Positions 36,151 to 48,529 of a stretch of 64,000 nucleotides of DNA are shown piece after piece; within the stretch, counting starts at the first letter, position 1; each line of letters begins with the position of its first letter. This stretch comes from Paulinella micropora (lineage: Eukaryota > Cercozoa > Imbricatea > Euglyphida > Paulinellidae). The notes beneath the pieces were generated by a model. That model searched no databases. It saw only the letters and a list, made by a program, of their open reading frames with translations, and was not told the origin of the DNA. The stretch is taken from contig WBZZ01001001.1 in the NCBI GenBank assembly GCA_019918135.1, forward strand, positions 93,501 to 157,500, in the 5' to 3' direction. The position numbers and the translations under genes are program-made.

Positions 36151-37420
36151 TCAGTTATAAGGAGGAGCAGATCTATGAGGAAATGATCCAAGATATGTTG
36201 GCTAAACGGCTAATAGAACCGTCATGGTCTGAGTACCGATCACCGGTTCGGCTTGCGCCAAAGCCAGATGGCAAGCAGCGATTTTGTATCAATTACACGA
36301 GGCTCAATAAGATCATCAAGAGCGTTGAGGCACCAATACCCCGTATGCGGGATTGCTTCAACCGACTCCGGGATGCTAAGTTCTTTACAAAGCTAGACCT
36401 GAAAAATGGATTCTGGAACATCCCTTTGGATGTGGAGAGTCGGGCACTGACGGCCTTCGCCGTCGGCGGGAGACTGTACCAGTGGACAGTCCTCCCGATG
36501 GGACTGAAAACTGCCCCGGCTATATTTCAGGATTGCATGAATCAGGCCTTGTCCGACCCGAAGTACGGTGATCCGAAGTTCACCGAAACTTACAGTATAG
36601 CTTTTGTTACATCGGTGATATCGTCATATATTCAAAGACAGAAGCGGAGCACCTGGCTCACGTGTCAGACATCTTGAGACGCCTAGAAGCTTTCGGCCTC
36701 AGGTTGAACCTAGAGAAGTGTTCGTTCGCTATTAGTAAGGACCACATCGATTATCTAGGATACAGAGTCAAGGATGGGGTAATAGTGTTGAAGCCAGAGA
36801 AGCGGGACGCTATCCGTTCCCTTCCACGCCCAAACACACGCACAGCGCTGCACTCCTTCCTCTGTATGGCACAGGTGTACTCGGAATTTATTCCGAACTT
36901 CCAGGACTTTGTCAAACCATTACGGGACTTCTGCCTTCACGGCGACCCGGATGGCGAATGGCCGCCAAAGGCGGCAGAGGTATACACAAAGCTGAAGGAG
37001 GCGTTGACACGAGACCCCTCACAGAGGGCGGATCGGTCTTGGTTCTCCCCGACTTTGAGAAGCGCTTTGTTGTAGCAACCGACGCGACGAAATACGCGGT
37101 CGGGGCTGTCTTACAACAATACGATTCTGACCACAAACAGTTGAGACCGATCATGTTCGTCAGCAAGAAGTTAACGCCCGAACTCAACTATTGCACCAGA
37201 CAACGCGAAGCGTTGGCGATAGTTTGGGCGTTCAGTCGGCTGAGGGAGTACTTATGGGGTGCTCCGAACATATTGGTTCAAACAGATCATGCCAACCTTA
37301 GATGGCTCATGGACCGAGAACATACGGAACGACTGGCCCGATGGCAGTCGGAGCTGTCCTTGTATAATTTCACCATCGAGTACATTAAAGGTAAAGACAA
37401 TACGGTCCCAGATAGCCTAT
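36150..37420 (+). pseudogene. Gy-1 reverse transcriptase and RNase H
   Basis: RT from about 36160: SEYRSPVRLAPKPDGKQRFC, FFTKLDLKNGFWNIPL, VLPMGLKTAPAIFQDCM, followed by an LRRLEAFGLRLN block and FLCMAQVYSEFIPNF. RNase H at about 37050-37420: VATDATKYAVGAVLQQYDSD, CTRQREALAIVWAF, LREYLWGAPNILVQTDHANL. Same lineage as Gy-L and Gy-2. Fossil with a few breaks. Confidence 0.9.
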
Positions 37421-38039
37421 CACGGATGCCTCGGGTGAAAGGCTCCGTAGGCGACGGATTAGATCGCTTTGCCTTAGAAACTCCCACGGCCTGCCTAGTC
37501 GGATGGACAGCGATGATGACTGGACGGCCACGGAGCATACAGCAGATTTCAAAGACACGTTGCCGGCGGGGATGGCAAACATGGCCACCAACGCGCAAAG
37601 CTGGACACCGGGATATAGACCCAATTCTCAAGCTGAACTGTTGGACCAGCTGCAATGGATACGTCGCGTGCTGCGCGCAACACGAGGCTGAGGACTGGCA
37701 AGACCTCCAGATCGACACCCAGTCGGACATCCTCAGCGAGGGGGATATAAAGCCGGGTCAGACCCATGAACATGAACACTCCTTTAATGCATTTTTCGCG
37801 GATAAGACGCAGTCGTTCTGGGTACCCCAGCACGTTCACCCTTCACGGTCGGCGAGTATCGCGGCTGCCGAACAAACACACCGAACAGGGGGGCCTATAA
37901 GCCTAGTCACCAGTGCTCTCCAGTTGGATAACATGGATATGACGGTGGCGAGCCCCGAGGTGTTTGGTCAGTTGGCGAAGAGCTCTAAGGAATGGGGCCC
38001 CTTCATTGCTCACGTTATTGACCCGATAGCACACCCTGA

Positions 38040-39165
38040 GACAAGAGAAATAAGAGCCCATAAGAAAGCGATGACCTGGCATGATAACCTCCTGTGGTAT
38101 AAGGGGGCAGGCGGTAAGTGGGAAAAGACGCCTTCAAAGTGGACACTGGGTACCAACCCAGTTACGCAAGGCGATCCTTTTAGCCACTCACCGCTCTGCT
38201 CTCAACTCACACACGGGAACGGATAGAATGTCATGGTTTAATTTCACGCAGGTTTTGGTGGCATGGCATGCAGAAATCCATTGCCGACACAGTTGACACA
38301 TGCGAACACTGCAAGCAAACCAAGACCCCACACAACAACGCTCAGAGAGGCCTTTCCGCTCGCGGTAGCGGTCCTACGTAATCAACATGCAAAGTTTCGA
38401 ATAGGTTCTCAACAAGCCCCACAATTATCGGTACATCCTGACAGACATAGACCGTTTCTCGAATTATGTGTTCGCGGTACCAGTTGTGGAAAAGGATGCG
38501 GAATCGACATGCGAGGCCCTGGTCGACCATGTCTTCCGATATACCGGAGTGCCGAAAAATGTGTACAGCGATCGGGGATCGGAGTTTACAAACGAACTCT
38601 CCGCTCGGCTGTCCACAGTGTGGGGCTTTAAGTGGAAATACGTAACTGCATATTCACCAGAGAGCAACGGCAAAATCGAGAGGGTCCATAGACCGCTCAA
38701 GGCCGCGCTCCAGCAGTATTGTCGCGATAATCAGCACATATGGCATAAGGCCTTACCGTCTTTTGTGTTCTCCATGAACAACACCGCATCGAGGGCATAG
38801 GGCGGAAAAGCCACGGGCGCTTCCCCCAATCTCCTGGTATACGGGCAGCACTTGAGGATTCCGGAGGAGCTGGTTTTACCAAACCTCCCGGAAGGGTGCT
38901 TTTTGGAGCATGATGAGCTGATGGCCTGTCGCCTACGAGTCATGGCGGAAGCCAGACACTACGTCATGAAGGTTCGGGAGGCAGAAGAGGCGCATAAACA
39001 AAACCAGCAGACGCCGAGCAAAGTCAAGTATGAGTCGGGGGAGTACCATAAAGGGGACTTAGTCTTCCTGTACGTACCCCAGGTACCCAACTTGGTTAGC
39101 GTCAAACTCTTCCCGATTTGGCAAGGCCCTTACACTGTTGTAGAACAAGTAGGTGCTTTGACATA
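38040..39165 (+). pseudogene. Gy-1 integrase
   Basis: The core reads NVYSDRGSEFTNELSARL, VTAYSPESNGKIERVHRPLK at about 38550-38700 and a late part with GDLVFLYVPQVPNL and LFPIWQGPYTVVEQVG at about 39050-39160. The N-terminal zinc-binding part is at about 38190-38330. Fossil; several breaks. Confidence 0.88.
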
Positions 39166-39539
39166 GCAGTGGTCCGAATACAGGGAAAGGGTAAGACGCT
39201 AGTAGTACATGTACGGCGGCTGATGCGTTTTAACCGCATGCTGGATCGTAACGAAACAATGACGGAAGCGGTACAGAAGCTGGAACACAGTTTAAGGCCG
39301 CCGCCCAAGCGCCGAGACAAGACGGCCGAGACAAGACGGCCGAGGCGAAGGAGAACCCGACACAACCCTTGCCGGCCGTAGCCGAAGGGAATGATCCGAA
39401 TAATAACGAAGCCGAAGAAGTCGCGGCCGAACAAGCCGACGCTTCCGAGGGGGACGTTATCGCGCCAGGGCCGACCAACCACCTGCAGTCAGGAGAAGGT
39501 TGAACCGGTGCCGACACGCCCACCAGCCGAATCAAAGCT

Positions 39540-40044
39540 GAGGTCGGCCGACGACGTGAAAACCATGCACTGGCACGTCGGAAAGATATACCTTCTTCGG
39601 CCACCAGAGGCACATGTCGGCGACAATTGCCTCAACGATTTCTTCCTCATGAAAGTGAGAGAATGGGAGCCGCAGACTCAGGTCACGCGCACAAGCAAGG
39701 CAATCAAAGCCGAGCCGCCCATACTGAAGTTCTATCGATCACACCAGGACCTCGACGAGCCGGAATCGCGGACTTTTTATCCGGTATACCGCGACTCCAA
39801 CCAGGTCGAAACGTTCTGGAAAGGCATCACGGACAAGTCCGAAGGCTACACGCCGTGGCAAATACAGGCGTGGCCTAGGATGGTGCTGGATTACCCATTC
39901 GATCTACAGCACGGTCGAATCCCCCTACGGGTGTGGGATGAGATAGTAGCCGAGGGCATAGCGACCCATTTCATCGGGGCACCACCACCAGGCAAATATA
40001 AAAGAGCCAAATTAGGGCAGGCGAAGAGGCGCAAGCTAGCCTAG
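39540..40044 (+). other. Gy-1 conserved unknown domain behind integrase
   Basis: Reads HVGKIYLLRPPEAHVGDN, FFLMKVREWE, VTRTSKAIKAEPPILKFYRS, TFYPVYRDSNQVETFW, PWQIQAWPRMVLDYPFDL and ends GAPPPGKYKRAKLGQ. The same order is found in Gy-2 at 53830-54310 (FYLMRPAEQHVADD, LYLMRVVAV, VTRTLKIS, HYLPVYKDAKSLETW, WTIQTLPRGVLDVPFEL, GGPPPGKEIRAR). About 165 residues. Not a chromodomain by eye. Its place suggests a role in choosing target sites or binding chromatin. Confidence 0.7.
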
Positions 40045-40676
40045 CCCAGCATGCCGTGTGACACCTCACAAGCATAGTTAACGCGGGTAGTATGCGAGAT
40101 CCAAAGACCAATACTGAGTAGCAACAGTAAGAAACTAGCCATAGGAAAGGGACACGGCTTTGGACTCCATATCTGTTAAAATACTAGAGATAGCAAAAGA
40201 GAGCCTAACATGACATGATACACGGGAAAAGACCCTGCCTTACCCTCCGTGAGGTGCGACGGCCCTGAAGGTATCTTGACGGGCTAGTAGTTGGTGTTCC
40301 ACCAGGGGTGGGAATAGCTTCGGGCTATTCATGTTGACGCGCAGCAATGCCCGTTGATATGGTTAGCATTGCACATTATACCCACCTCCTCTCGAGTTGC
40401 ACACCCGCCTCCCGCGGCAATGGCATGAGTGGTGTATGATAAGTTATTCCCCACAGAGTGTCTTAGATATTATGCTCGCTCTTGTTTGCTCTTGTTGGAT
40501 GGAAGGGGCTCTAAGGCACCCGACGGCCCTACGTATACACATAAGCATATCTATACCACTAAGAAATATAAAATGTCCCTATTTACATACCGCCGCAAAT
40601 CGCGCAGTACGGCGAGGGTGGAACACGCGGACAGCAAAGATGACCGGGGCATGGGTGCACCCGCGTTGTCACGCTG
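40045..40676 (+). other. Gy-1 spacer between integrase and third frame
   Basis: About 630 bp without a convincing gene. Nothing recognisable apart from short stretches with CAC/ACA richness shortly before 40800. It may hold a splice acceptor or an internal start for the following frame. Confidence 0.4.
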
Positions 40677-42491
40677 TTGACCAGCGTTTGGAAACGAGCA
40701 GAGAGTCGAACACCGACACGAAAACAACACACACATCGCACATTGCTCGTTGTGCTTGGGCTGACATACAGATATATACACACACGAACTCACGGACATA
40801 TACGTGATATAGGCACCTGGCGGTGTATGTTTGGCACCGAACATCTGGTGGAGCAGTATCTGGGATTCCTCCTGGCGTGCGTGGCTTCGGTCATGGTGAT
40901 ACTGATAGTACACCTAGGATTACAGGCGATCGCGGGAGAAGGGCAACGGCTCCCTCCATCCGCGCAGGATAGTCCGGAGGGAACGATCCCGGCAGCTAGC
41001 CCGGTGGTCGCGAAGCGGAGTAACTGGACGAACCAGACCCATCTGATGGATAATCCGCGCGGGATAGACCGGCGTCGCGAAGCGGAGCAACTGGACGAAC
41101 CAGACCCATCTGAGGCAGCAAACTTCAGGGGCGGTTACATACATAACTCACCAGAGGGGACACCCCACATCACAATGACCACTCCGAGCAGTGGCGCAAA
41201 CAACCTTGCAAGCAAGGGCGCACAGGGAAACGAAACCCTGCAGCGCAACCTTGGCGGTCCCAATACACCGCTCACACCCGCTCAACCTTCAGGGGGCACA
41301 ACTCAGGCTAGTGTTGTGACCACACCGAAATCCCCACGGGGAAAAGCTGAAGTCGAGTCGGAGATGTTGACGACCCCTATGAAGTCATCGGCTGACGAGG
41401 GGGAGGCACCGACTGAGGACAGCAGTACACCTGCATCGCAACACACCGATGAGGACGTCGATCCCGAAGGGTTAAACACCCCTCAGCACTCGAGATTTGA
41501 GTGGATCCCAGAAGAAGACGAGAGCCTATACTATGGCGAATCATTGAGCCCCGCGCGGATGGACGCTAGAGAGGAAGCACGCTTGAGATACTGGGAGAAA
41601 GTCGGGGATGAGGATAGACTCAAGCCCGACGCTTACAGTGACAAACTAAACCCGCCCGAAGAGAAGCGGCCCGATGAGCGGCCACAGCCCACGGATCCGG
41701 CGTACCAGCACCACCGCTGCCCGCCACCGGAGCCGACGGCACATTGGGGCAGGGACGAAGTATTCCCCGCGTACTTCCATGCCTCCGATAATATATTCGG
41801 AGTATACGGACCGATCGACCGTCCGATATATGCATATTCGGAGCGGGGCCCGGTACCGCCACGAACGTGGAGGGTCGTAGCACCTGGAGTGCGTAGGCCA
41901 TATCGCATCGACACGGAAACGATGTTGAGAGGTATGGACCTACACCTGAACCAAGACCCAGATCGGGAAAGGGAGGAGTATCAGAAACCGGTGCGTTACG
42001 CGTATGACCCACTGACGCGCAGAGTACACCGAATCTACCCACCTTACCCAGATATCACGGATGTGGAGCGCAGGCTGCGGCTGAAATGCCCGGCGCTCGC
42101 ACACACAACCAACGAACGAACGTTCCCGTTCACACCGTCTAAGGAGCCGTACCGAATACGATTGGTGGGCAACCAGGTTAATTGGGTCCCAGACCCGCAC
42201 TTGTTTGAGGCAAACCCTCGCAAGATTAACCTGCCGCCACCAAAGCCTCCATTCGACGAACGGGGCTTCTCGGACTACATTGACAAAGCGAGGTACGAGC
42301 CCACCGAACAGGACAACGTCCTGAGGGTACAGTGTGAAGGGTCAAAGAAACGCGGGAGGGGATGGGGTCCGAGATGCTCACGGAGATGGCACCTCACGGA
42401 AAGAGCGTACGCGTCACCGGAGCGATGCGGGCCTCACCGATGTCCAGATCACGCATACAACGGGGACATCGAATTAATATCCTGCGCATAA
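40677..42491 (+). other. Gy-1 third frame: long protein with one membrane segment (unknown)
   Basis: A continuous frame of about 600 residues after the integrase domain. Likely start is the ATG at about 40827 (MFGTEHLVEQYLGFLLACVA), directly before one strong hydrophobic segment at about 40858-40935. Then a Ser/Thr/Pro-rich stretch, an acidic stretch, a Tyr/Pro-rich part (PVRYAYDPLTRRVHRIYPPY) and a Cys/His cluster at 42332-42452 ending CGPHRCPDH. By place it is where env-like frames stand in some LTR elements, but one N-terminal segment and a Cys cluster do not prove an envelope. No similarity recognised. Confidence 0.5.
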
Positions 42492-43552
42492 TCACCGCCA
42501 TGTTTCGGATGGGGGAACCCACACATATGGGGGTTTCGCGACAACCCGTTACCGGGGATCACTCGGTACAAGTTGATGGACGAGGACCGAGTGAAATTTA
42601 CCAAAACCTTGTTCGAGCAAGCCAAATCGCTGCGAGGATGGGTGGGATTGGAGGACTATCAGCGAAAACACACCCTCCGGTTCTACAGCATCTGGAAGGA
42701 GCCGAGATGTTTACCAGCTCAGAAAGTTGCAGTGGTCGCAGGAAGATATCAATTCTTACTACAGACTGCTCGAACTTTCGGGTATCCAATTGCCCGAGGA
42801 GGTCAAGGCATACCAAGCCTACTACCTTCGGAGCAAACATGACCAACCCTGGGACCTCAAGGTTGAAGAGAATGTACTCGCGTACTATAGGCAGGTCTTA
42901 GGCATACCCAAGCCTCCCCTCCCTATGTAGGCCGCGAGGCATAAGACGACGAATACCTGAGCGTTTCCTAGGTGCGGCTCGGGTACGGCAGCAGTATTAC
43001 GTACGATTCCAACACGAGCATCGGCTCGCGTGGCTGCTGACGATATACCGGCAGTTGACGAGGAGCAACGACCCAAAGACATCCCGCATCGCCAACCAGT
43101 TAGCCGATCCTGACGAGAACGTTCCGAACACATATCGAGGCCGCGTGAGAGGCTTCGAACAATGGATCGAACGATTCAGGGCGCAGGACGCACTGGGTTG
43201 GGACAGACTTGTCCAAGCCTATGAGTTTCGATGGCACAGAATAACTCAAAGGTTGGATTACATTTACCACTTTCGACGTCAGTGGCCGTACTGGAGGCAA
43301 CAGTACGAACACCAGCTGGGGCAGATCATTGGTCAATTCGCCCCAGTCATAAGGTGTATCGTGCCACAGCACTCGGAAGTCGGAGAAGACTTGACCTGGT
43401 CGGAGGCGAGGGCTTTGAAAGAAAGCCTGGATCAGGAATCAGACATGCCAGCGGAAGACCAACCCGCAGTGACATGGAGGTGGCAACCATCATCACCGTC
43501 TAGCGAAGAGGAGTTTATAAACTCCCTCGAGGAAGTATACCTCGACGAATAA
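42492..43552 (+). other. Gy-1 last coding part (unknown, aromatic/charged)
   Basis: Frames between 42570 and 43552 read as a protein rich in W, Y, R and Q (QWPYWRQQYEHQLGQIIGQF, WIERFRAQDALGWDRLVQAY) ending in an acidic tail (SSEEEFINSLEEVYLDE). It may be the continuation of the third frame. Not recognised. Confidence 0.45.
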
Positions 43553-43595
43553 GCGTAGACGCGTTTTGAGACCCAGCCTGTGGGTTGTATATATA

Positions 43596-43886
43596 TTTTT
43601 AGACACCTTTCTACCTTCGCCACAGCGAACTAGACACTTGCCGGGTGGCAATAAGAAAATGTCTGAAGACAAGAAAACCAAACAAACAACGCCGAATTTT
43701 AGACACCTTTCTACCTTCGCCACAGCGAACTAGACACTTGCCGGGTGGCAATAAGAAAATGTCTGAAGACAACAAAACCAAACAAACAACGCCGAATACG
43801 CCACCTTCGCCACAGCGAACTAGACACTTGCCGGGTGGCAATAAGAAAATGTCTGAAGACAACAAAACCAAACAAACAACGCCGAA
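43596..43886 (+). repeat. Three tandem ~100-bp repeats in the Gy-1 3' region
   Basis: Units begin near 43596, 43696 and 43796 (the third shortened by about 10 bp), each with CTTCGCCACAGCGAACTAGA and ACCAAACAAACAACGCCGAA, almost identical. Spacing 100 then 90 bp. They lie directly behind the last coding part. Confidence 0.93.
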
Positions 43887-43984
43887 TGCACCCTTGACAC
43901 TGGCATAGCGCCCGTTCATCCCTATGATGGACGAGGATGCACGGGGGTATTGAACAATTGAGATCAATGCCTCCCTGTATTCTC

Positions 43985-44212
43985 GGGATCACAGATCCTT
44001 CGGACGGACTAGGGCCGAGACATGTGCTAGGGACGCGGAACCTTAGAATTGCTCGGAAATTTTCTTCAGATCAGATGCAAATTGCCCAGTAATTTTTGGA
44101 TCACATATCCTTAAGACAGGGAATGGGGACGCGGGATACTTAGAATTGCTCGGAGATCTGCTTCAGATCAGATACAGATCGCCCAGTAATGCTAGGATCA
44201 CAGATCCGAAGG
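43985..44212 (+). repeat. Imperfect ~100-110-bp tandem repeat in the Gy-1 3' region
   Basis: The block GGATCACAGATCC recurs near 43987, 44098 (as GGATCACATATCC) and 44199, and between them CTTAGAATTGCTCGGA and CTTCAGATCAGAT occur twice. A second, older tandem array next to the first. Confidence 0.85.
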
Positions 44213-44401
44213 ATGGACCCATGCCACCAGAGCTGTTGCAAGTGCTGCCGACCCTCAACCTCGAGAAGTTTGAGGCGCGGTAGCAAATGCGGGTCAGAGA
44301 CCCGGAGCCGATCACCCATGAGGAAACAGACCCAGAAAGTGCGCTCTCATTTGCCGATATTTACCAATCTACCCCTATTTACTACGGTTCCCGTATAAGA
44401 C

Positions 44402-44413
44402 GGGGAGGGGGAT
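44402..44413 (+). other. Gy-1 polypurine tract
   Basis: GGGGAGGGGGA directly before the 3' LTR at 44414; primes plus-strand DNA synthesis. Confidence 0.8.
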
Positions 44414-44796
44414 TGTAGGCGCAGATAGGTAAATATGCGACCTTTTCTAAAACCCCTATACACAGTGATGTATAGAAGAGCTATATCTCTTTAAAATGTA
44501 GTTATATCCGTTTTTATTATATACTTTTGAGCCGGTTGAAAACGATAATATTACGATTCTGCATAACCTGTACTACTTTTTTAAGCCGTATAATATTATC
44601 GTTAGGGGTGACACTGGGAAATGCCTCTCTTTTTCCTTTTTGTTGCTTGGCTCTGACAGTCTCCTACATTTTCCGTCATACTGGTTTCCTCTCCTGCAAG
44701 AGAAGGAAGATTAGGTTATTTTCAGAGTGCTGTGGAATCACTGGATGGATTAATTAATACCCCGGCTTGCAATAAATAATATCTTTTGATTATAAC
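44414..44796 (+). repeat. Gy-1 3' LTR, main part
   Basis: Matches the 5' LTR up to ...GATTATAAC. There Gy-2 begins; the missing last bases (CCGACAAA) follow Gy-2 at 55393-55400. The internal inverted repeat is kept (44541-44553 and 44591-44603). Confidence 0.93.
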
Positions 44797-45033
44797 TGTA
44801 GGCATCACCCCCCGGATAGCCGGTAAAAAATACCTTTTCCTGGTGACAGGTGCACCAGCTTGTTTTTCAGTATTATTTGTCCGGATTGGACCTGATGCCA
44901 TTTTATTCCTGGTCTGTTGCCGTTTTCCTTTTTGGCTTCACTGAGCTAATACAACGAGACATCATTCTCATTCTTGAGGACTGTGTTTGGTTGTATTACC
45001 GACTTTTTACGAGCTATCGTTGGGGGCATTACA
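44797..45033 (+). repeat. Gy-2 5' LTR
   Basis: Starts TGTAGGCATCACC and ends GGGGGCATTACA. Two bases further the primer site TGGAGTCCACATC begins at 45036. Confidence 0.95.
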
Positions 45034-45817
45034 TTTGGAGTCCACATCACTAGGGTGATTTCTTTCTGCTTTGCCACACAGGCAACAGAGTGAATTTTCA
45101 CTGACCTGTCTCACACGGGGACGTCAGACGAAAACAAATACTCCAACACAGCTCCCTCATAACTCTTTCACAAAACAAATAATTTGATTGGTCTCAAGCA
45201 GGTGTCTCGTACCCTCTAGCCCAATCAGTATCTGTGTGCTCACAAGGAGACATCAGATACAAACTCTCTGTCGTTCTTGCTGTTCTCACACAGACCAAGA
45301 AGAAGGAGGTGGACAGAAGAGTGAAGGAACACACACAAAACACAAACAAGCATAGGGACAGGAGCACAACACTCTACCCTTCTAGTTTGTGCATTTATCT
45401 GCATTATCTCACACATACGTCAGAGTATTTTTGCAAATCTCTGATCGTTTTCTAAAGGTAGGTCTGAGAACCTATCCGACCGACTGTCGACTTCTCAAGG
45501 AGAGCTTTTCTAGCTTCTCTATTACTATCTGTGTGTAGGTCCAAGTGCCTCATACTAGATACAATATAGAAAAGAAGGAGGAGAAAGTAATCTGAGTAAG
45601 GAGAACAAGAAATCGGAGAAAGTCTCAAAGACTATTTTTCTCAAACAAAAACAAACATACAAACAGTGTTTCATAGAGGACAGGGAATCTTATCCTACCC
45701 TCTCTATTAGTTTCTCTCTTCACTAGTCAATCGACTGAAGGAGGAACAGAACACAAACGAACAAAAACCAAACATAGGAGCTGACACTGTCCTCCTGTTG
45801 ATCACTACTACGACATC
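45034..45817 (+). other. Gy-2 primer binding site and leader
   Basis: Primer site TGGAGTCC at 45036-45043. About 780 bp without a convincing gene before the gag start at 45818. Confidence 0.7.
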
Positions 45818-48500
45818 ATGTCGACAGAGACCGCCGAAGTGAGTGAATTCTCGGAGGCAGATCAAAGAAGAGAAGAAGAAGAAGCAGGAGGAGGAGGAAG
45901 AGGATTGAATGAAGGAGGAGGAGGAGGATTGAATGAAGGAGGAGGAGATGAAGGAGTAGGAGGAGGAGTAGAAGAGGGCTGGGATGATGAAGGAAGATAT
46001 GGAGGAGACGAAGATGAAGGAGGATTTGAACAAGAAGAGACGGGAGGAGGAGGAGCATATGGTAATCCCTTACCACCTGCCTACACGGGAGGAGGAGGAC
46101 GAAAAATGATCGACTTGATTCATAGTGATGGAGAGGAGATCACAGTGGAGGAACAACAGTGGGTGCAAGACCACTATGACCTCACTAAAAAAGAGTTTGA
46201 TAACAAGATGGGGGTAGAGAAGAATACCTATGTGTGGATCCCTCAGGATCAAAGAAGAGAGAAAAGTCGTGCTAAAAAGGATGTCTATATCCTATTATCA
46301 AACACAGCACAGCTCCTCGGCAAACTGGTCGCTGATCCAGAAGAGAGAAAGAAGATACAGCATATCAAGTTTGGGGACACACACACCCACCTTGAATTAC
46401 TCGATGCTATCTTTGGGGTGTACACTCAAACCCTGATTTGGGAACGTACATACGGCCCACGATGTGAGGGTTACCTCCAGTACACAAACCCAAGAGCAAC
46501 GGCCAGATTCCTCGCGACTGGTCAGGAGGCAGTCGATGTAACAAAAATGAAGACCAATCTGGGTTCGAAAAACTCGAGTGGTATATTTCATTTTTTTACA
46601 ATGGAAATAAAGGCCTTGGAGGAGGGGAAGGCAGAGATGGAAAAAAAGCAGGAGAAACTCATCCTGTGATTGATGAGTTAGAGAAGACCGACAGAGTTCT
46701 GACCAAGATCAGACTGTTGATGGGTGCGTTACTGCACAAGGAGGCATGGAAGAGATGGATTCCTACCAAGGATCACTCTGTCCTTAAATCACTTAGTAAC
46801 GCACCACCGGTCGCCAACAAAGCAGGTGTTGACCAATATGTGGAGAAATATAATTTTCTCAGATCTGCTTCTGAATTGGTGGCCTTTATCTTACTCATGC
46901 TCAAAAGCTGGTGATATCTGAGAAGAAGAAGGCGAAAGAGAATGAGGAGTTCGAGAAGACGATGAGACTGGAAAGAATGAAAGCAAAAGTGAGTGGTGCA
47001 AAGACACACCCTCCGACATATTTGACCCCACCAGCTCCTGCCCCACCAGCCCCTGCACCCTCGGGCTCAACTACGGTGGTGGTCACAAACACGGAGAAGA
47101 AGGACAGACAGAACATCATAAATGCCTTCAAGGGGAAGAAAGGAGGAGTGGCAAGTCTCATGCTATATGCCAAGACGAGCTCAGACAAAGACTCTGATGC
47201 TTCGCTTTTGAGCAAGCTCAAAGAGATCAATGCCTGCATGAAGGCTTTTCCTTGCGACGAAACGCAGGAATACGAGGCCCTTGTTACTGTTTTTGACCAA
47301 TCTCTAGTCTCGGAGGGATTTGATCTGACACAGTACAAGTTTTTGAGAAAGAAGGAGGAGATTAAGAGAAACAATGCAACAGGCCTAGACGCTCAGTGTG
47401 AACTGGCGGTGGCCACACTCATTTCATATTTTCAATCTCATGGATACCAGCACCTCTGCACTGGTACTCTCATAGGATTTGAAATCTTTGAGACAGTGGC
47501 GATGAGTTTGAGGAGTGCTGTTGGCTTGGCGGCGACCCTTACGGAGGTAGTTTCCTCCTATGGGCTATTCTATGGCCGCAAGTCGATCATCCTCTATTTC
47601 CTTTCGGCGTTACACACAGTTAACCCGAGTAAGCTTACTCAGCTCATACAACAATGCTCGACGTTTAGCTCAGTGAAGTCCAAGAACTTCCTCGAGACAC
47701 ACGTGTTCGAAAATACGGTTCAAAACGTTGCTCCGTCAGCACTGTTTCAAGAAGTGATGAGTGCATGCTCAAACATGGACTCGCTCACGGAGGCACATAC
47801 GGCACAGGCAGGCGGTGTACCTGTTGGCGCACAAGCCACGTAGACAAACAGAGTTGCCGGTTGGAAGAGACAGGGAGAGCCAGACCTGAAGACCGCATGT
47901 TGGAGGTGGTTCGCGGGCTTGCAGTGTAAGGCACAGATGGAGAACAGAGGCTGCTCTTTCAATCATGATAGGCAAAACCCAACAGCAAGGGCAAATTTTC
48001 GAGCAGGACGGAAGGCAAGGAACCGGGCCTTTTCAATATGCTTCAGATTGCCGCTGTGAACGAAGGTTGGTATGCCAATATGTGTGATGATGAGGAGTTA
48101 CGAGAGGCAATCATTACCTACATGAAGAGGATGAAGGAGAAGAAGGAGGAAAGGGAGAGACAAAAGAACTTAAAGGCCTCTCAAAGAGGACGAGAAGGAG
48201 GAGCAGGAGCAGGAGGACGAGGAGGAGGAGGAGGAGGACGAGGACGAGGAACATGGAGAGGAGCCTCGAGGTGGCAGGGAACCCCTCAGAGAGGAAGAGG
48301 AGGAGGTCGGGGATATACCCCTTATGGAGGGAGAGCTGTTCGAGCTCCAGCCCCCCCACCCAGAGGAGGAGGAGGCTCGTGGGCAAGCTCCAACCCAAAT
48401 TTCGGTCGAGCTCAGGCCTGCAACACTGCCTCGGAGACCGATACGTCATCCTACCCGGACACTACTCAAGGTAATCGTTTCGAGGTGGTGGAATGACTGG
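45818..48500 (+). CDS. Gy-2 gag region
   Basis: Starts MSTETAEVSEFSEADQRREE at 45818, then a Gly/Glu-rich low-complexity stretch (GGA/GAA codons), a helical part, a Pro-rich stretch (PPAPAPPAPAPSG near 47035), a CCCH-type finger at 47898-47966 (C-x8-C-x8-C-x3-H) and a Gly/Arg-rich RGG stretch at about 48185-48360 (GRGRGTWRGASRWQG). RNA binding is likely through the finger and the RGG part. Not all in one frame. Confidence 0.7.
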
Positions 48501-48529
48501 AGGGGGAAGAAGAGAGGAAGGAGAAGACT

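Noticed and set aside
43596-43886. CRISPR array
   Set aside because: Units of 100 bp are alike over their full length without unique spacers, in a eukaryotic LTR element.
46901-47374. Minus-strand 157-codon frame in Gy-2 gag
   Set aside because: Shadow of the plus-strand gag frame, which continues with consistent composition.
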